A DNA stretch of 63,063 bases from an uncultured Oscillospiraceae bacterium (GCA_947626785.1 CANQTO010000012.1:1-63063); one strand, 5' to 3'; positions 53,890-62,330 are shown, counted from the first letter of the stretch. Notes: generated from the sequence alone by a model not told the origin. Program-made: numbers and translations.

Positions 53890-54324
53890 TTATAAATAGG
53901 GCCGAATGTCTACCGCCAGCTGCTCCTCCTGCTTGATGAGCCGCTTGGCGATGTCCTTGGAGACTTCGCTTGCGGCCTTGTACTGGTTGAGATAGCGGTT
54001 GAGGGATTTGACGCCCATGTTGCAGCCGTCGGTCATCAGGCCGGCCACGGTCTTGTCCGAGTCGTCGATGCCCAGCATCAGGTTGGTCTTGACCCAGGAC
54101 ATGCCCCGGGCCAGAGGGTCGATGGCCTTGCCCTCGTCGCAGAAGCCGGCCAGCTGGGTCCGGACCTCGCTTTTCAGCTTCTCGTGCTCCCGCTTGCAGT
54201 TGGTCAGCAGCTGCCGGAAGCTCTGGTCGCAGATCTTGTCTTCCACCTCGTCGATGGAAGCCACGCCCATCCGTATCCCCGCGTCGCACTCCCGCAGCAG
54301 CCTGACGGTATCCTGTTCGATCAT
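53890..54324 (-). CDS. Ferritin-like/four-helix conserved hypothetical protein
   Basis: 144 residues, all helical: MIEQDTVRLLRECDAGIRMGVASIDEVEDKI ... CKREHEKLKSEVRTQLAGF ... AIDPLARGMSWVKTNLMLGIDDSDKTVAGLMTDGCNMGVKSLNRYLNQYKAA. The pattern resembles DUF2383-like four-helix proteins common in Lachnospiraceae and Oscillospiraceae. Function unknown. ATG 54324 has AAGGAG 9 nt upstream. Confidence 0.7.
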   Translation of the reverse strand: MIEQDTVRLLRECDAGIRMGVASIDEVEDKICDQSFRQLLTNCKREHEKLKSEVRTQLAGFCDEGKAIDPLARGMSWVKTNLMLGIDDSDKTVAGLMTDGCNMGVKSLNRYLNQYKAASEVSKDIAKRLIKQEEQLAVDIRPYL

Positions 54325-54419
54325 GACAGAACGCTCCTTTTTCAGTATTCTGTCCTTAGTATGGCCGCTTTGGAGGCGGTTCTGTGTGGAAATCAAAGGA
54401 AAAAGAGTATTTTTGCAGA

Positions 54420-56450
54420 CTATGCCCGGGAGGTCAGCAGACGCCGGAAGGTCTCCCGCAGGGCGGCCATATCGATAGGCTTGGAGATGTGCTCGTTCAT
54501 GCCGCTGTCCAGGGCCCGCTGCACGTCCTCGGTGAAGGCGTTGGCGGTCATGGCCGCGATAGGCACGGTTTTGGCATCCGGGTGAGAGCTGGCGCGAATG
54601 GCCTTGGCGGCCTCGTAGCCGTTCATCCGGGGCATCTGGATGTCCATCAAAATCAGGTCGTAGGTGCCGGGAGGGGAGTTTACGAACAGCTCCACCGCCT
54701 CCTGCCCGTCCTGGGCCAGATCGAGGCGGACCCCCTCCAGCTTTAGGATCTCCATCAAAATCTCCGCGTTGAGCTCGTTGTCCTCCGCCGCCAGGATGCG
54801 CCGTCCCGCCAGGCAGTTCTCCGTCTCGTCCGGGACCTCCACCGGCCTGGGCTCCCCGGGCTCGTCCGGAAGGGCAAACTCCATATCCACCGTGAAGGTG
54901 CTGCCCTCGCCCTTGCGGCTCTTTACGGAGATGGTCCCGCCCATCAGGTCCACCAGGTTCTTGGTGATGGCCATGCCCAGGCCGGTGCCCGGGACCTTAT
55001 TGGTCAGGGAGCTGACCTCCCTGGTGAAGGGGTCGAAGATCGTTTTCTGATATTCCTCGCTCATGCCGATGCCGTTGTCCGAAACCACAAAGCGCAGATG
55101 GACATAGTTGGGCAGCCGCTGGCCGCAGTGGATGAGCTCCATCCGGATGCTCCCGCCCTCCGGCGTGTATTTGACGGCATTGGTCAGCAGATTGATGAGC
55201 ACCTGTTCCAGCCGCAGCTCGTCGCCCAGGATCCGGTCCGGGACCTTGCCCTCGGAGCGGATCTCAAAGTGCTGGCCCTTCTTCCGGGCCTGGGGGAGAA
55301 TGATGGAGTTGAGCTGTTCCAGAAGCTCCCGCAGATCCAGACAGGCCAGATTCAGGGCCATGTTCCCGCTCTCGATGCGGCTCATGTCCAGCACGTCGTT
55401 TATGAGGCCCAGCAGATGGCGGCTGGAGGCGCTGATCTTCCGGGCGTACTGGCGCACCTTCTCCGGATCCTGGGCCTCCCGCTCCAGCAGGCCGGAGAAG
55501 CCCACGATGGCGTTCATAGGCGTACGGATATCGTGGGACATGTTGGCCAGGAACATGTTCTTGGCCTCGTTGGCCTGGCGGGCCTGGAGCAGCGCGTCCT
55601 TGAGTATGGCGTTCTGCCGCTCCTCGTCGCGCACGATGTGCTCGATGCTGCGCACGCCCACGACCAGGGACACCGGGACCCCGTTCTGCCGCTCGTTGAC
55701 GGTAAAGGTGACCAGGCACCACTCCTCCCCGCCGCCGGGCATGTGCCGGATATAACGGTATTCCGCCACGTTCCGGCCGGTCAGAGTCTTCTGGAGCTCC
55801 TCCGGCTGGAGGCTCTTCAGGACCTCTTCCTGGCCCCCCTCCAAGGTCCGGACCGACACCACCCGCTTGGGCAGGACTGCCCGGTAGTCTCCCCGGGCGG
55901 TGACATCGTGGTTGTCCGGATAGATCATGCGGTAGTAGTTGTCCACCAGGTCCAGCATGTACACTTCCCGGTAGGAGTAGGCGGTGCTCTGCAGGGCCGT
56001 GCGCAGCAGCTCCTGGTCCCGCAGTTCGCTGAGCAGGTCGTTCTCCCGCTTGGCGTGGTGGATCTTCTTATCCGTCACATCGCTGATGAACACGTAAAAG
56101 ACGCCGCCGTACTCGTCGCTCTTGACAAAATGGCCGAAGTCCTCTACCCAGCGCACTTCGCCGTCCCGGCAGATGATCCGGTACTCCACATAGTCCAGGT
56201 TCCGCTGGCTCTTGATGATCTGGTCCTCGATGCTCTGCTCCACCTCGCCCAGGTCGTCCGGGTGCACCATGCCCCGGAAGCTGTTCCCGGTCAGCTGGCG
56301 GAACTGCTCCATCGTCTCGCATTTGTAGAGATAGAGGACCTCGTTATTGGCGTAGATGAGCTCCTCATTCCCGTCCGCATGGTAAATGAAAAACCCGCCG
56401 GGGATCCCGGACATGATGTCCTCTAATTTCATTTTCCCGCTCTGTTCCAT
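54420..56450 (-). CDS. Hybrid sensor histidine kinase / response regulator
   Basis: 676 residues, no membrane helix: PAS 1 (about 10-120, ending FYVFISDVTDKK), PAS-like 2 (about 140-270), HisKA with ANMSHDIRTPMNAIVGFSGLL, HATPase_c (LINLLTNAVKYTPEGG, SDNGIGM, GTGLGMAI), receiver domain with DLILMDIQMPRMNGYEAAKAIR. Cytoplasmic sensing is implied. No Hpt or output regulator lies nearby. ATG 56450 has GGGGGGAAA upstream. Frame to 56537 is probably not translated. Confidence 0.9.
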   Translation of the reverse strand: MEQSGKMKLEDIMSGIPGGFFIYHADGNEELIYANNEVLYLYKCETMEQFRQLTGNSFRGMVHPDDLGEVEQSIEDQIIKSQRNLDYVEYRIICRDGEVRWVEDFGHFVKSDEYGGVFYVFISDVTDKKIHHAKRENDLLSELRDQELLRTALQSTAYSYREVYMLDLVDNYYRMIYPDNHDVTARGDYRAVLPKRVVSVRTLEGGQEEVLKSLQPEELQKTLTGRNVAEYRYIRHMPGGGEEWCLVTFTVNERQNGVPVSLVVGVRSIEHIVRDEERQNAILKDALLQARQANEAKNMFLANMSHDIRTPMNAIVGFSGLLEREAQDPEKVRQYARKISASSRHLLGLINDVLDMSRIESGNMALNLACLDLRELLEQLNSIILPQARKKGQHFEIRSEGKVPDRILGDELRLEQVLINLLTNAVKYTPEGGSIRMELIHCGQRLPNYVHLRFVVSDNGIGMSEEYQKTIFDPFTREVSSLTNKVPGTGLGMAITKNLVDLMGGTISVKSRKGEGSTFTVDMEFALPDEPGEPRPVEVPDETENCLAGRRILAAEDNELNAEILMEILKLEGVRLDLAQDGQEAVELFVNSPPGTYDLILMDIQMPRMNGYEAAKAIRASSHPDAKTVPIAAMTANAFTEDVQRALDSGMNEHISKPIDMAALRETFRRLLTSRA

Positions 56451-56568
56451 CGTTTCCCCCCAAAGCTGCACGTTCACGGCCGCCTCAAAGTTTGTTGCTC
56501 TATTATCCAACTTTTTCGCGAAAATTGCAATGCCCAAATTAAAGATTTGGTCGTGCAGAATAGAACGC

Positions 56569-57084
56569 TCACTCTAAACTCAGCTTATAATAATGGGCGT
56601 CAAAATAGGTCTCTTCCCCCCATTTTTTGTAGCGCGTTTTTCTGTCCTCTGAAAACCCAAATTTGCGAAGAAGCGCGACTGACGCGAGATTGATATCTGC
56701 CACCTCTCCCGTGATGGACTTGCCGCCTTCCGCCTTGACCCAGCGAATGAGTGCATCGACCACTTCGGTTCCGAGGCCTTCTTTCCAATGGTCTTTTGAG
56801 ATGCAGTACCCGATATCATAATTCCCGTTTTCAGGGAATATGCAGCAGGTACCGACAGGTGTATGATCCTCTTTCCATTCGGCGACCAGATAATATCCCT
56901 CGGGGTCGTCTTCCATCTCGTCGACACATTGGAGATACGCTTCGTCCATGTTCTCACGGATAGGGTCGCTCATATACTTTCCGTTTTCTTTGTCTCCCCA
57001 TAGAGACAGCGTAAAGTCTTTATCGGACTTCTGCCAAGAACGGATCGTCAATCTTGGCGTTTCTAAGTTCTTGATAAAAAGCAT
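56569..57084 (-). CDS. GNAT acetyltransferase (RimJ/RimL type)
   Basis: 171 residues. LETPRLTIRSWQKSDKDFTLSLWGD at the start, YDIGYCISKDHWKEGLGTEVVDALIRW (acetyl-CoA loop) and INLASVALLRKFGF near the end. Substrate unknown. AT-richer codon use than the core genes, consistent with the accessory region. Confidence 0.88.
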   Translation of the reverse strand: MLFIKNLETPRLTIRSWQKSDKDFTLSLWGDKENGKYMSDPIRENMDEAYLQCVDEMEDDPEGYYLVAEWKEDHTPVGTCCIFPENGNYDIGYCISKDHWKEGLGTEVVDALIRWVKAEGGKSITGEVADINLASVALLRKFGFSEDRKTRYKKWGEETYFDAHYYKLSLE

Positions 57085-57214
57085 GGTGTTTTTTCTCTTT
57101 CAAGTCCCGAACTGTCACTCGGCTATTTATCCAACACCGGCATTGTACCATAAGCCTCCGGTTTTAGCAATTTCATGTTGTTCACTTCCAGAGCCGTTTT
57201 GCGCTCAGGCCAGG

Positions 57215-57265
57215 AAATGCGTTTCACCATGTGAAACAAAAATGGAGACCCGAAAACGGATCTCC
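57215..57265. repeat. GTTTCAC palindrome joined to repeat-type terminator, copy 2
   Basis: AAATGCGTTTCAC-CAT-GTGAAACA (57215-57238) is followed by GGAGACCCG AAAA CGGATCTCC (57244-57265). The second part ends the minus-strand gene 57323-57538, with CCATTTTTGTTT as its tail. The same combination appears in part at 60503-60538. Confidence 0.6.
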
Positions 57266-57322
57266 CGGTCCTGGTCGTAAAGGCTGTTTTGCTACCCCTG
57301 GACGATCTTTAGGTAGAAAGTT

Positions 57323-57538
57323 TTACCCGTGGACAAAACCGGCGCGATACGCCTCATTGATCTCCGCGATCTCCTTCTCGCCCTCGATATAGGGGCGGTA
57401 GAGCTCTTCGATCCGCCCGCCGCCCAGGTTGTCGCAGCCGTTGCAAAAATCACAGGCGCCGCCGCAGACAGCCAGGGAGCTGGCGACGATGCGCTCCCGC
57501 TCCTCGCGGGTGGTATCTTTGATAAGGATCGGTCTCAT
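57323..57538 (-). CDS. Small Cys-rich conserved protein
   Basis: 71 residues: RPILIKDTTREERERIVASSLAVCGGACDFCNGCDNLGGGRIEELYRPYIEGEKEI. Cys spacing CGGACDFCNGC suggests a metal or Fe-S site. I recall similar small proteins in Clostridia, sometimes mislabelled as purine biosynthesis, but no function is established. Single-gene unit with a repeat-type terminator. Confidence 0.7.
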   Translation of the reverse strand: MRPILIKDTTREERERIVASSLAVCGGACDFCNGCDNLGGGRIEELYRPYIEGEKEIAEINEAYRAGFVHG

Positions 57539-57672
57539 AGTCTCTTACTCCTTCTTTCCTACATTATTTTATCAGGCTCATGCAGCTCTCACTGTACCTA
57601 TTTTCATAGTATGTTGATATTATATCACGCTTTTGCCACACGTCAATTGCTTATTTTGTCAGCTTGCCCCAG

Positions 57673-57701
57673 TTGACAAACACCAATTTGCATGATAATA
57701 T
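57673..57701 (+). promoter_or_regulatory. Strong promoter for the nitrilase-family gene
   Basis: TTGACA (57673-57678), 17-bp spacer, TAATAT (57696-57701), with an AT-rich surrounding and a leader of about 120 nt. Confidence 0.65.
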
Positions 57702-57827
57702 TACCAATAAACATAGTATGAATATATATTTCCTGTGCGATCGCTTCACGGTGCGGGAAGGATAAGAAGTTCGGCATGGATGCGGCGCATGAGAAAAAAG
57801 TAATGTGTTGAACAGGAGGGACCGGGA

Positions 57828-58625
57828 GTGAAGATCGCCCTTGCGCAGATGCAGATGGATAGGGATATCGAAAAGAATTTTCAAAAGTCGCTGCGGCTGC
57901 TTCATGAGGCCGCGGAAAGGAAAGCGGATCTGATCTGCTTTCCGGAGATCCAGCTCTCTCCCTTCTTTCCCCAATTCCCGGACTGTGATGTGAGCGGATA
58001 TGTCACGACGGAGGACGGCGGCTATGTGAAGGGGATACGCAAAGCCTGCCGTGACGGGCATATATTTGCTTCTCCCAATTTTTATATCGAGGAAAACGGA
58101 CAGAGATACGATATGAGCTTTTTGATCGACGACCAGGGAGAGATCGTCGGAAGACAGAAAATGGTCCATATCGCTCAATGCGAAATGTTCTATGAGAAGA
58201 GCTATTATACGCCTTCGGAAGAGGGCTTTGCCGTTTTTGATACAAAGCTCGGAATGATCGGGATCGTCGTGTGCTTTGACCGGCATTACCCCGAGAGCAT
58301 CCGCACGGAAGCTCTGCGCGGCGCGGAGCTGATCATCATCCCAACGGCAAACACGAAGGCGGAGCCCTCTGAGCTGTTCCAATGGGAAGTGAAGGTCCAG
58401 GCATTTCAGAACAGCGTCAACATAGCGATGTGCAACAGAGTTGGAGCGGAAGGAAACATGGCGTTCTCCGGCGAATCCCTTGTTGCAGGATTTGACGGGG
58501 AGACGATCGCACTGGCGGGGGATCAGGAAGAGTTGATACTGGCGGAGGTGGATCTCGACGGAGCTGCCATAAAGCGTGACCAGCGGCCATATACCTCCCT
58601 CCGAAGGACAGATCTGTATGAGTGA
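57828..58625 (+). CDS. Carbon-nitrogen hydrolase (nitrilase superfamily)
   Basis: 265 residues with the Glu-Lys-Cys triad: E in LICFPEIQLSPF, K in GEIVGRQKMVHI, C in GIVVCFDRHYPESIR. Closest by eye to N-carbamoylputrescine amidase-like amidases; the substrate is not fixed. GTG start with AGGAGGG 8 nt upstream. Lower GC than the core. Confidence 0.88.
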   Translation: MKIALAQMQMDRDIEKNFQKSLRLLHEAAERKADLICFPEIQLSPFFPQFPDCDVSGYVTTEDGGYVKGIRKACRDGHIFASPNFYIEENGQRYDMSFLIDDQGEIVGRQKMVHIAQCEMFYEKSYYTPSEEGFAVFDTKLGMIGIVVCFDRHYPESIRTEALRGAELIIIPTANTKAEPSELFQWEVKVQAFQNSVNIAMCNRVGAEGNMAFSGESLVAGFDGETIALAGDQEELILAEVDLDGAAIKRDQRPYTSLRRTDLYE

Positions 58626-58735
58626 AGCTCACAGCAGAGGGCAGTGACCTTCAGTTTGCCGGGACATTGGCTCCTGGCGGGGCTTGACAGGCTAATAGAA
58701 TATTGCTATGGTAAAGCGGTAAAGGAGGCATTTAT

Positions 58736-59488
58736 ATGTATTCTCTCTGGAACGCCTTGGAAAAGGCAAAGAAGCTGCGGTGGATCGAGCTGTCCCACCC
58801 ACTGACCAATGACAGCCCCTATTGGAGCGGCATCCCTGACGGCTCTGTGGAACTGGGTAAAACCGTCTACGACTGGGGCAATCCCATGCTGGACTGCCTG
58901 ATCCAGACCTTTCAGTTTCCCGGTCAGTTCGGCACCCACATGGACTTCCCCGGCCACTTTATCAAGGGCGGGGCGCTGTCCGAGGCTTACGGGGTGAAGG
59001 ACATGGTCTTCCCCCTGTGCGTCGTTGACGTGACCGCCCAGGTGGCGGAGGATCCCCGCTACGCCGTGACGGTGGAGGATATCAAGGCCTATGAGGCCCA
59101 ATACGGCCCCATCCCCGACGGGGCTTTTGTGGCGCTGTACACCGGCTGGTCCAGCCGCTGGCCAGACATGGCCGCCCTCTCCGGCTCCGCCCCCGACGGC
59201 AGCGAGAACTTCCCCGGCTGGTCCCTGGAGGCGCTGAAGTATATCTATGAAGTGCGCAATGCCGCCGCCAACGGCCACGAGGCCCTGGATACCGACGCCG
59301 CCGCCGTGGCCGCCGCCGCGGGGGATCTGGTCTGCGAACGGTATGTGCTGGGCAAGGGCAAGCTCCAGATCGAGGTGCTGTGCAATCTGGATCAGGTACC
59401 TCCCGCCGGGGCGGTGCTGGTGGCCGCCTGCCCGAACATCGTGGGGGCCACGGGCCTTCCCGTCCGGGTCTGGGCCGTGACGGAATAA
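58736..59488 (+). CDS. Cyclase-family (kynurenine formamidase-like) hydrolase
   Basis: 250 residues. WIELSHPLTNDSPYW and the metal motif QFGTHMDFPGHF (HxDxPxH) mark the cyclase/KynB family. These are Mn- or Zn-dependent amidohydrolases with diverse substrates. GC-rich codon use differs from its neighbours on both sides, so it may have a separate origin. SD AAAGGAGG. Confidence 0.88.
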   Translation: MYSLWNALEKAKKLRWIELSHPLTNDSPYWSGIPDGSVELGKTVYDWGNPMLDCLIQTFQFPGQFGTHMDFPGHFIKGGALSEAYGVKDMVFPLCVVDVTAQVAEDPRYAVTVEDIKAYEAQYGPIPDGAFVALYTGWSSRWPDMAALSGSAPDGSENFPGWSLEALKYIYEVRNAAANGHEALDTDAAAVAAAAGDLVCERYVLGKGKLQIEVLCNLDQVPPAGAVLVAACPNIVGATGLPVRVWAVTE

Positions 59489-59513
59489 AGACCGCCCGAC
59501 GCCAAATTGATAT

Positions 59514-59548
59514 AGTCAAGGCCTCCGGCTAAGCCGGAGGTTTTGACT
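59514..59548 (+). terminator. Terminator
   Basis: AGTCAA-GCCTCCGGC ... GCCGGAGG-TT-TTGACT: GC core extended by a second arm, followed by TTTC. Confidence 0.8.
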
Positions 59549-59653
59549 TTTCTGACAGGCCATCATTTCCAAAAGAAAAAGGGGAAAGATAAAGAATCCA
59601 AAATATGGCCCGGCCCTTGACCGTCTTGATAGGCGGAACGGGCTAAATGCGGA

Positions 59654-59682
59654 TTGTTTTTCGTTAATGGATATGGTATCAT
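59654..59682 (+). promoter_or_regulatory. Promoter for GNAT gene
   Basis: TTGTTT (59654-59659), 17-bp spacer, TATCAT (59677-59682), 48 bp before the ATG. Confidence 0.55.
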
Positions 59683-59729
59683 TTTTGCTGGTACAGACTG
59701 ACAAATCTTTGCCGAAGGAGTTAGAATAT

Positions 59730-60197
59730 ATGGAAATCAGAAAACTGGCGGAATCTGATTATGATAAATTCATGGAACTGTATCAGGAATTGGACGAGCT
59801 TCATGTACAAGCACGGCCAGACTGCTTTATACATCGGAATAAAGATGAAATGTATCCCAAGGATGCTTTCATTCATAATTTGGCCTACCCCGGCGGGTTA
59901 GAACTGGGGGCCTTTGAGGATGAGCAGCTCGTGGGTTTTGTTGAGGCGACACTATGGGAAGAAAGCGGTATGGTAAAGGATGCAAAGACAGTTTGCCTGG
60001 ATAACATTTATGTTCTGCCCGCCTGCCGCCGAAGGGGAATTGCGGCAAAACTCTTTGCCGTGGTGGAGACTTGGGCAAAAGAGCAGGGAGCGATCCGTCT
60101 GGATCTGCACACCTGGGCCTTCAACAAGGGAGCCATCGCCATGTATCAGGCAATGGGAATGACGCCCCAAAAATATGTATTTGAAAAGAAGCTGTGA
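59730..60197 (+). CDS. GNAT acetyltransferase
   Basis: 155 residues. MEIRKLAESDYDKFMELYQELDELHVQARPDCF, then DNIYVLPACRRRGIAAKLFAVVETWAKEQG (acetyl-CoA binding R-x-x-G-I-A) and FNKGAIAMYQAMGM. ATG 59730 has AAGGAG 9 nt upstream; the frame to 59667 overlaps the -10 and is rejected. Substrate unknown. Confidence 0.9.
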   Translation: MEIRKLAESDYDKFMELYQELDELHVQARPDCFIHRNKDEMYPKDAFIHNLAYPGGLELGAFEDEQLVGFVEATLWEESGMVKDAKTVCLDNIYVLPACRRRGIAAKLFAVVETWAKEQGAIRLDLHTWAFNKGAIAMYQAMGMTPQKYVFEKKL

Positions 60198-60567
60198 TTC
60201 GGATATCAGCAAATCTATTCAGTTGACAAATTCCAGTTTGTGGTTCCGATGAAATGCCTATGATGTAAAACCGGCGGGCAGTTACTCTGTCCGCCGGTTT
60301 GCCATTTTACCGTGCCCTACGCGGGGCCTGTTCCCGCCGTTCCTGCTGCAAGATACCGTGGCAAAGGGCGGCCATGCGGCCGCCCTTCTTCTCGTTTTAT
60401 TCGCTTTTTATGTTCAAACCCCGCTTGATCGCCAGCTTGTAGTCTTTCTTTCATTTTTATCAAAGAATAGGTTTAGATGCGGAACGTTTAAATATATTTA
60501 CAGTGAAACACAAAAGGAGACCCAAAAAACGAATTTCCAGGGGCGGTGGGCAATGGTGCCGGTTCCA
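60198..60567. other. Gene-free stretch with terminators
   Basis: AAACCGGCGG...CCGCCGGTTT (60268-60300) ends the GNAT gene. AAGGGCGGCC-ATGC-GGCCGCCCTT (60363-60386) is a second strong hairpin, followed by CTTCTCGTTTT. 60503-60538 holds a decayed copy of the GTGAAACA/GGAGACCC repeat. No credible gene is seen on either strand. Confidence 0.6.
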
Positions 60568-60776
60568 GTGAAATCGTGCCTTTGGCACGGTGAAATCAAG
60601 GGCTGATGCCCTTGGTGAAATCGGCGCTTTGCACCGGTGAAATGAGATCCGTCTCCTCATCCTGCGAAGCAGGATTTCACCGCGAAGCGATTTCACCCCG
60701 CGTCAGCGGGATTTCACCCGTCCGAAGGACGGATTTCACGGTGAAGCCCCCGATGCTTTCGCATTGGGGGCTTCAC
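60568..60776. repeat. Array of mini-hairpins separated by GTGAAATC / GATTTCAC
   Basis: Left half: GTGAAATC at 60568, 60590 and 60615, and GTGAAATG at 60637, alternating with stems GTGCC-TTT-GGCAC, AAGGGC-TGAT-GCCCTT and an imperfect GGCGC-TTT-GCACC. Right half: stems CCTGC-GAA-GCAGG, CGC-GAA-GCG, CCCGC-GTCA-GCGGG and CCGTCC-GAA-GGACGG, each followed by GATTTCAC (60673, 60689, 60710, 60732). A final nested stem GTGAAGCCCCC...GGGGGCTTCAC (60741-60776) ends 1 bp before the tRNA fragment. Left and right separators are inverse, so the whole can fold as a branched cruciform. Every stem sequence differs. Not coding. Confidence 0.75.
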
Positions 60777-60777
60777 C

Positions 60778-60838
60778 TGGTGGACCTGAAGAGACTCGAA
60801 CTCTCGACCTCTCGGATGCGAACCGAACGCTCTACCAA
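60778..60838 (-). pseudogene. tRNA-Ala(CGC) 3' fragment, putative attachment site
   Basis: Minus strand reads TTGGTAGAGC, anticodon arm TTCGG-TTCGCAT-CCGAG with anticodon CGC, variable AGGTC, T arm GAGAG-TTCGAGT-CTCTT, acceptor 3' strand CAGGTCC, A, CCA. U70 in the acceptor fits the G3-U70 alanine identity pair. The 5' acceptor strand and D-stem are missing; the bases 5' of TTGGT do not pair. A 3' tRNA remnant with unrelated DNA on its 5' side is what integration into a tRNA gene leaves at the far end of an element. Confidence 0.75.
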
Positions 60839-60939
60839 CCGGAACAGTTATAACGGACTAAAAGAAAGGCAAAAAATGATGAAAAAAGGTCAAAAAGAAA
60901 GGAAAAAAGCGGAGAATGTTGTATGTTCTTGATTGAATA

Positions 60940-60961
60940 GGGACACTGAAAACGGTGTCCC
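60940..60961 (+). terminator. Hairpin terminator
   Basis: GGGACAC...GTGTCCC with an 8-nt loop, followed by TTCATTTATAT. Confidence 0.6.
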
Positions 60962-61022
60962 TTCATTTATATATTGATTTTTGGGGGTGCGAACCGCTTG
61001 CCTGTCAACCGGTTCGCAACAT

Positions 61023-61064
61023 AAAGGGTCGTTCTGAACTTGCCAAGTTTTTGAACGGCCCTTT
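61023..61064. terminator. Hairpin terminator
   Basis: AAAGGGTCGTTC pairs with GAACGGCCCTTT (one T-G pair), then TTTTG. A further stem TGCGAACCG/CGGTTCGCA (60988-61018) lies just before. Confidence 0.7.
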
Positions 61065-61082
61065 TTTGTTGCCCACGGCGGG

Positions 61083-61109
61083 AAATGTGTTTCATGCTGA
61101 AACACATTT
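61083..61109. repeat. GTTTCA palindrome, mobile-region copy 1
   Basis: AAATGTGTTTCA-TGC-TGAAACACATTT followed by TTT: a 12-bp stem usable as a terminator. Related copies are at 62330, 62451 and 62597. Confidence 0.7.
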
Positions 61110-61149
61110 TTTCGTATAGCCCAAAACTTAACGGAAAGGAGGAACAGCT

Positions 61150-61383
61150 ATGTTTTTCACAGATGGCGGCCACCGGGCCTTTGAGAGCCTTATGCGGGAA
61201 AAGCCCGGCGACCGCTATGACAGCGGCGCGAATGGGCCGCTCCAGGAGTGCCGGAACTGCCGGTTCCACCGGCCCCGGAACAAGGATCAGCCCTGCCGGT
61301 ATAAGGACTGCCCCTACTGCTCCGACCAAATGAACACCACGGCAAAAGGCGGTCCCCAGCGGGGAGGCGGCGCCGGACCCTAA
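61150..61383 (+). CDS. Small zinc-ribbon-like protein of the mobile element
   Basis: 77 residues: MFFTDGGHRAFESLMREKPGDRYDSG, then four Cys in CRNCRFHRP...CRYKDCPYC, fit for one metal site, and a Gly-rich tail. Similar short Cys-rich proteins are found in integrative elements of gut Clostridia, from memory. SD AAAGGAGGAACAGCT before the ATG. It precedes repA by 47 bp. Confidence 0.75.
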   Translation: MFFTDGGHRAFESLMREKPGDRYDSGANGPLQECRNCRFHRPRNKDQPCRYKDCPYCSDQMNTTAKGGPQRGGGAGP

Positions 61384-61430
61384 GTTTTTCCCCGGACACA
61401 TTCTGCAAAATTTTGAATGGAGAACAGTTT

Positions 61431-62329
61431 ATGAAAAACAAGAAATATTTTGATCCTCAGTCAGAGAACTTTTCGTTTTGTCGTGTCCCCCGGTCAATCT
61501 TAAAAGGCGAATCATGCCCCGGCCTGTCCATGCACACGAGGGTGCTGTACTGCCTGATGCTGGACCGCGTGGGCCTGTCTGCCAAAAACGGCTGGCGAGA
61601 TGAGGATGGCCGCGTGTTTATCTATTACCCGCTGGACGAGATCATGCAAGACCTGGCTTGTTCCCATACCAAGGCTTGCAGAGTGTTGGCAGAATTGGAA
61701 GAACGCAGAGGCTTCGGCCTGATCGAGCGCCGGAAACAGGGCCAGGGCAAGCCCGCCCGCATCTATGTAAAGCAGTTTGACGATCCCCAGCAGGAACAAA
61801 CTCCCACCGGCCATACAGAAGAAAGAAGTCAAGACTTCTCCGGGAGTGAAACCCGCAGCGCCCAAAATGAGAAGTCTGGACTTCCGGAAATGAGAAACGC
61901 AGACTTCCGGGAAAAAGCCGCAAGTAATAATTATAAAAACAAAACTGAAAAGAGTTATCTTGATCCATCTATCTATCCCCCGGAGGCGGATGGATGGATA
62001 GAGGACAAAGTGAAAGAGCAGATAGATTATCCGCTTTTGGCCGAGAGTTACCCCAATGACGACCCGGATGCCATTGTGGGGCTTATCTGCGATACCCTGT
62101 CCAGCCGGGCTGAAACCATCAAGATCGGCGGCGAGGCGATGCCCGCCCAAAAGGTAAAGGAGCGATTCAGAAAACTGGCTTTTGACCATGTAGCCTATGT
62201 GATCGATATGCTCAAGGAAACCGCCAGCAAGATCCGAAATATAAGGGCCTATCTGTTGACGGCGCTGTATAACGCGCCCTTGACGGTGGGTCCTTATTAC
62301 GCCGCCGCTGTGCGGCATGATTTTGGCTG

Positions 62330-62330
<1 letters not shown>
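61431..62330 (+). CDS. RepA_N-type replication initiator (DUF6017-like C-terminus)
   Basis: 299 residues. N-terminal winged-helix region YFDPQSENFSFCRVPRSILKGESCPGLSMHTRVLYCLMLDRVGLSAKNGWRDEDGRVFIYYPLDEIMQDLACSHTKACRVLAELEE is the RepA_N signature. A low-complexity linker (125-180) leads to a conserved C-terminal domain (AFDHVAYVIDMLKETASKIRNIRAYLLTALYNAP). Such proteins start replication of plasmids and of many integrative conjugative elements. ATG 61431 has GGAGAA 8 nt upstream. Confidence 0.85.

Noticed and set aside
55098-56426. 442-aa plus-strand frame opposite the hybrid kinase
   Set aside because: Antisense frame arising from GC-rich codon bias; His/Val/Gln-rich composition and no motifs.
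59667-59729. Longer N-terminus for the GNAT protein at 59730
   Set aside because: The added codons overlap the -10 TATCAT, and AAGGAG is placed for ATG 59730.
60358-60606. 82-aa plus-strand frame starting in the 60363 hairpin
   Set aside because: Crosses a terminator hairpin and a dispersed repeat, with no ribosome site or domain.
60568-60776. CRISPR array
   Set aside because: The repeated words are 8 bp, they invert halfway, the segments between are self-complementary, and no cas genes are present.
60778-60845. Intact functional tRNA-Ala gene
   Set aside because: The 5' acceptor strand and D-stem are missing and the DNA 5' of the D-loop does not pair with the acceptor 3' strand.
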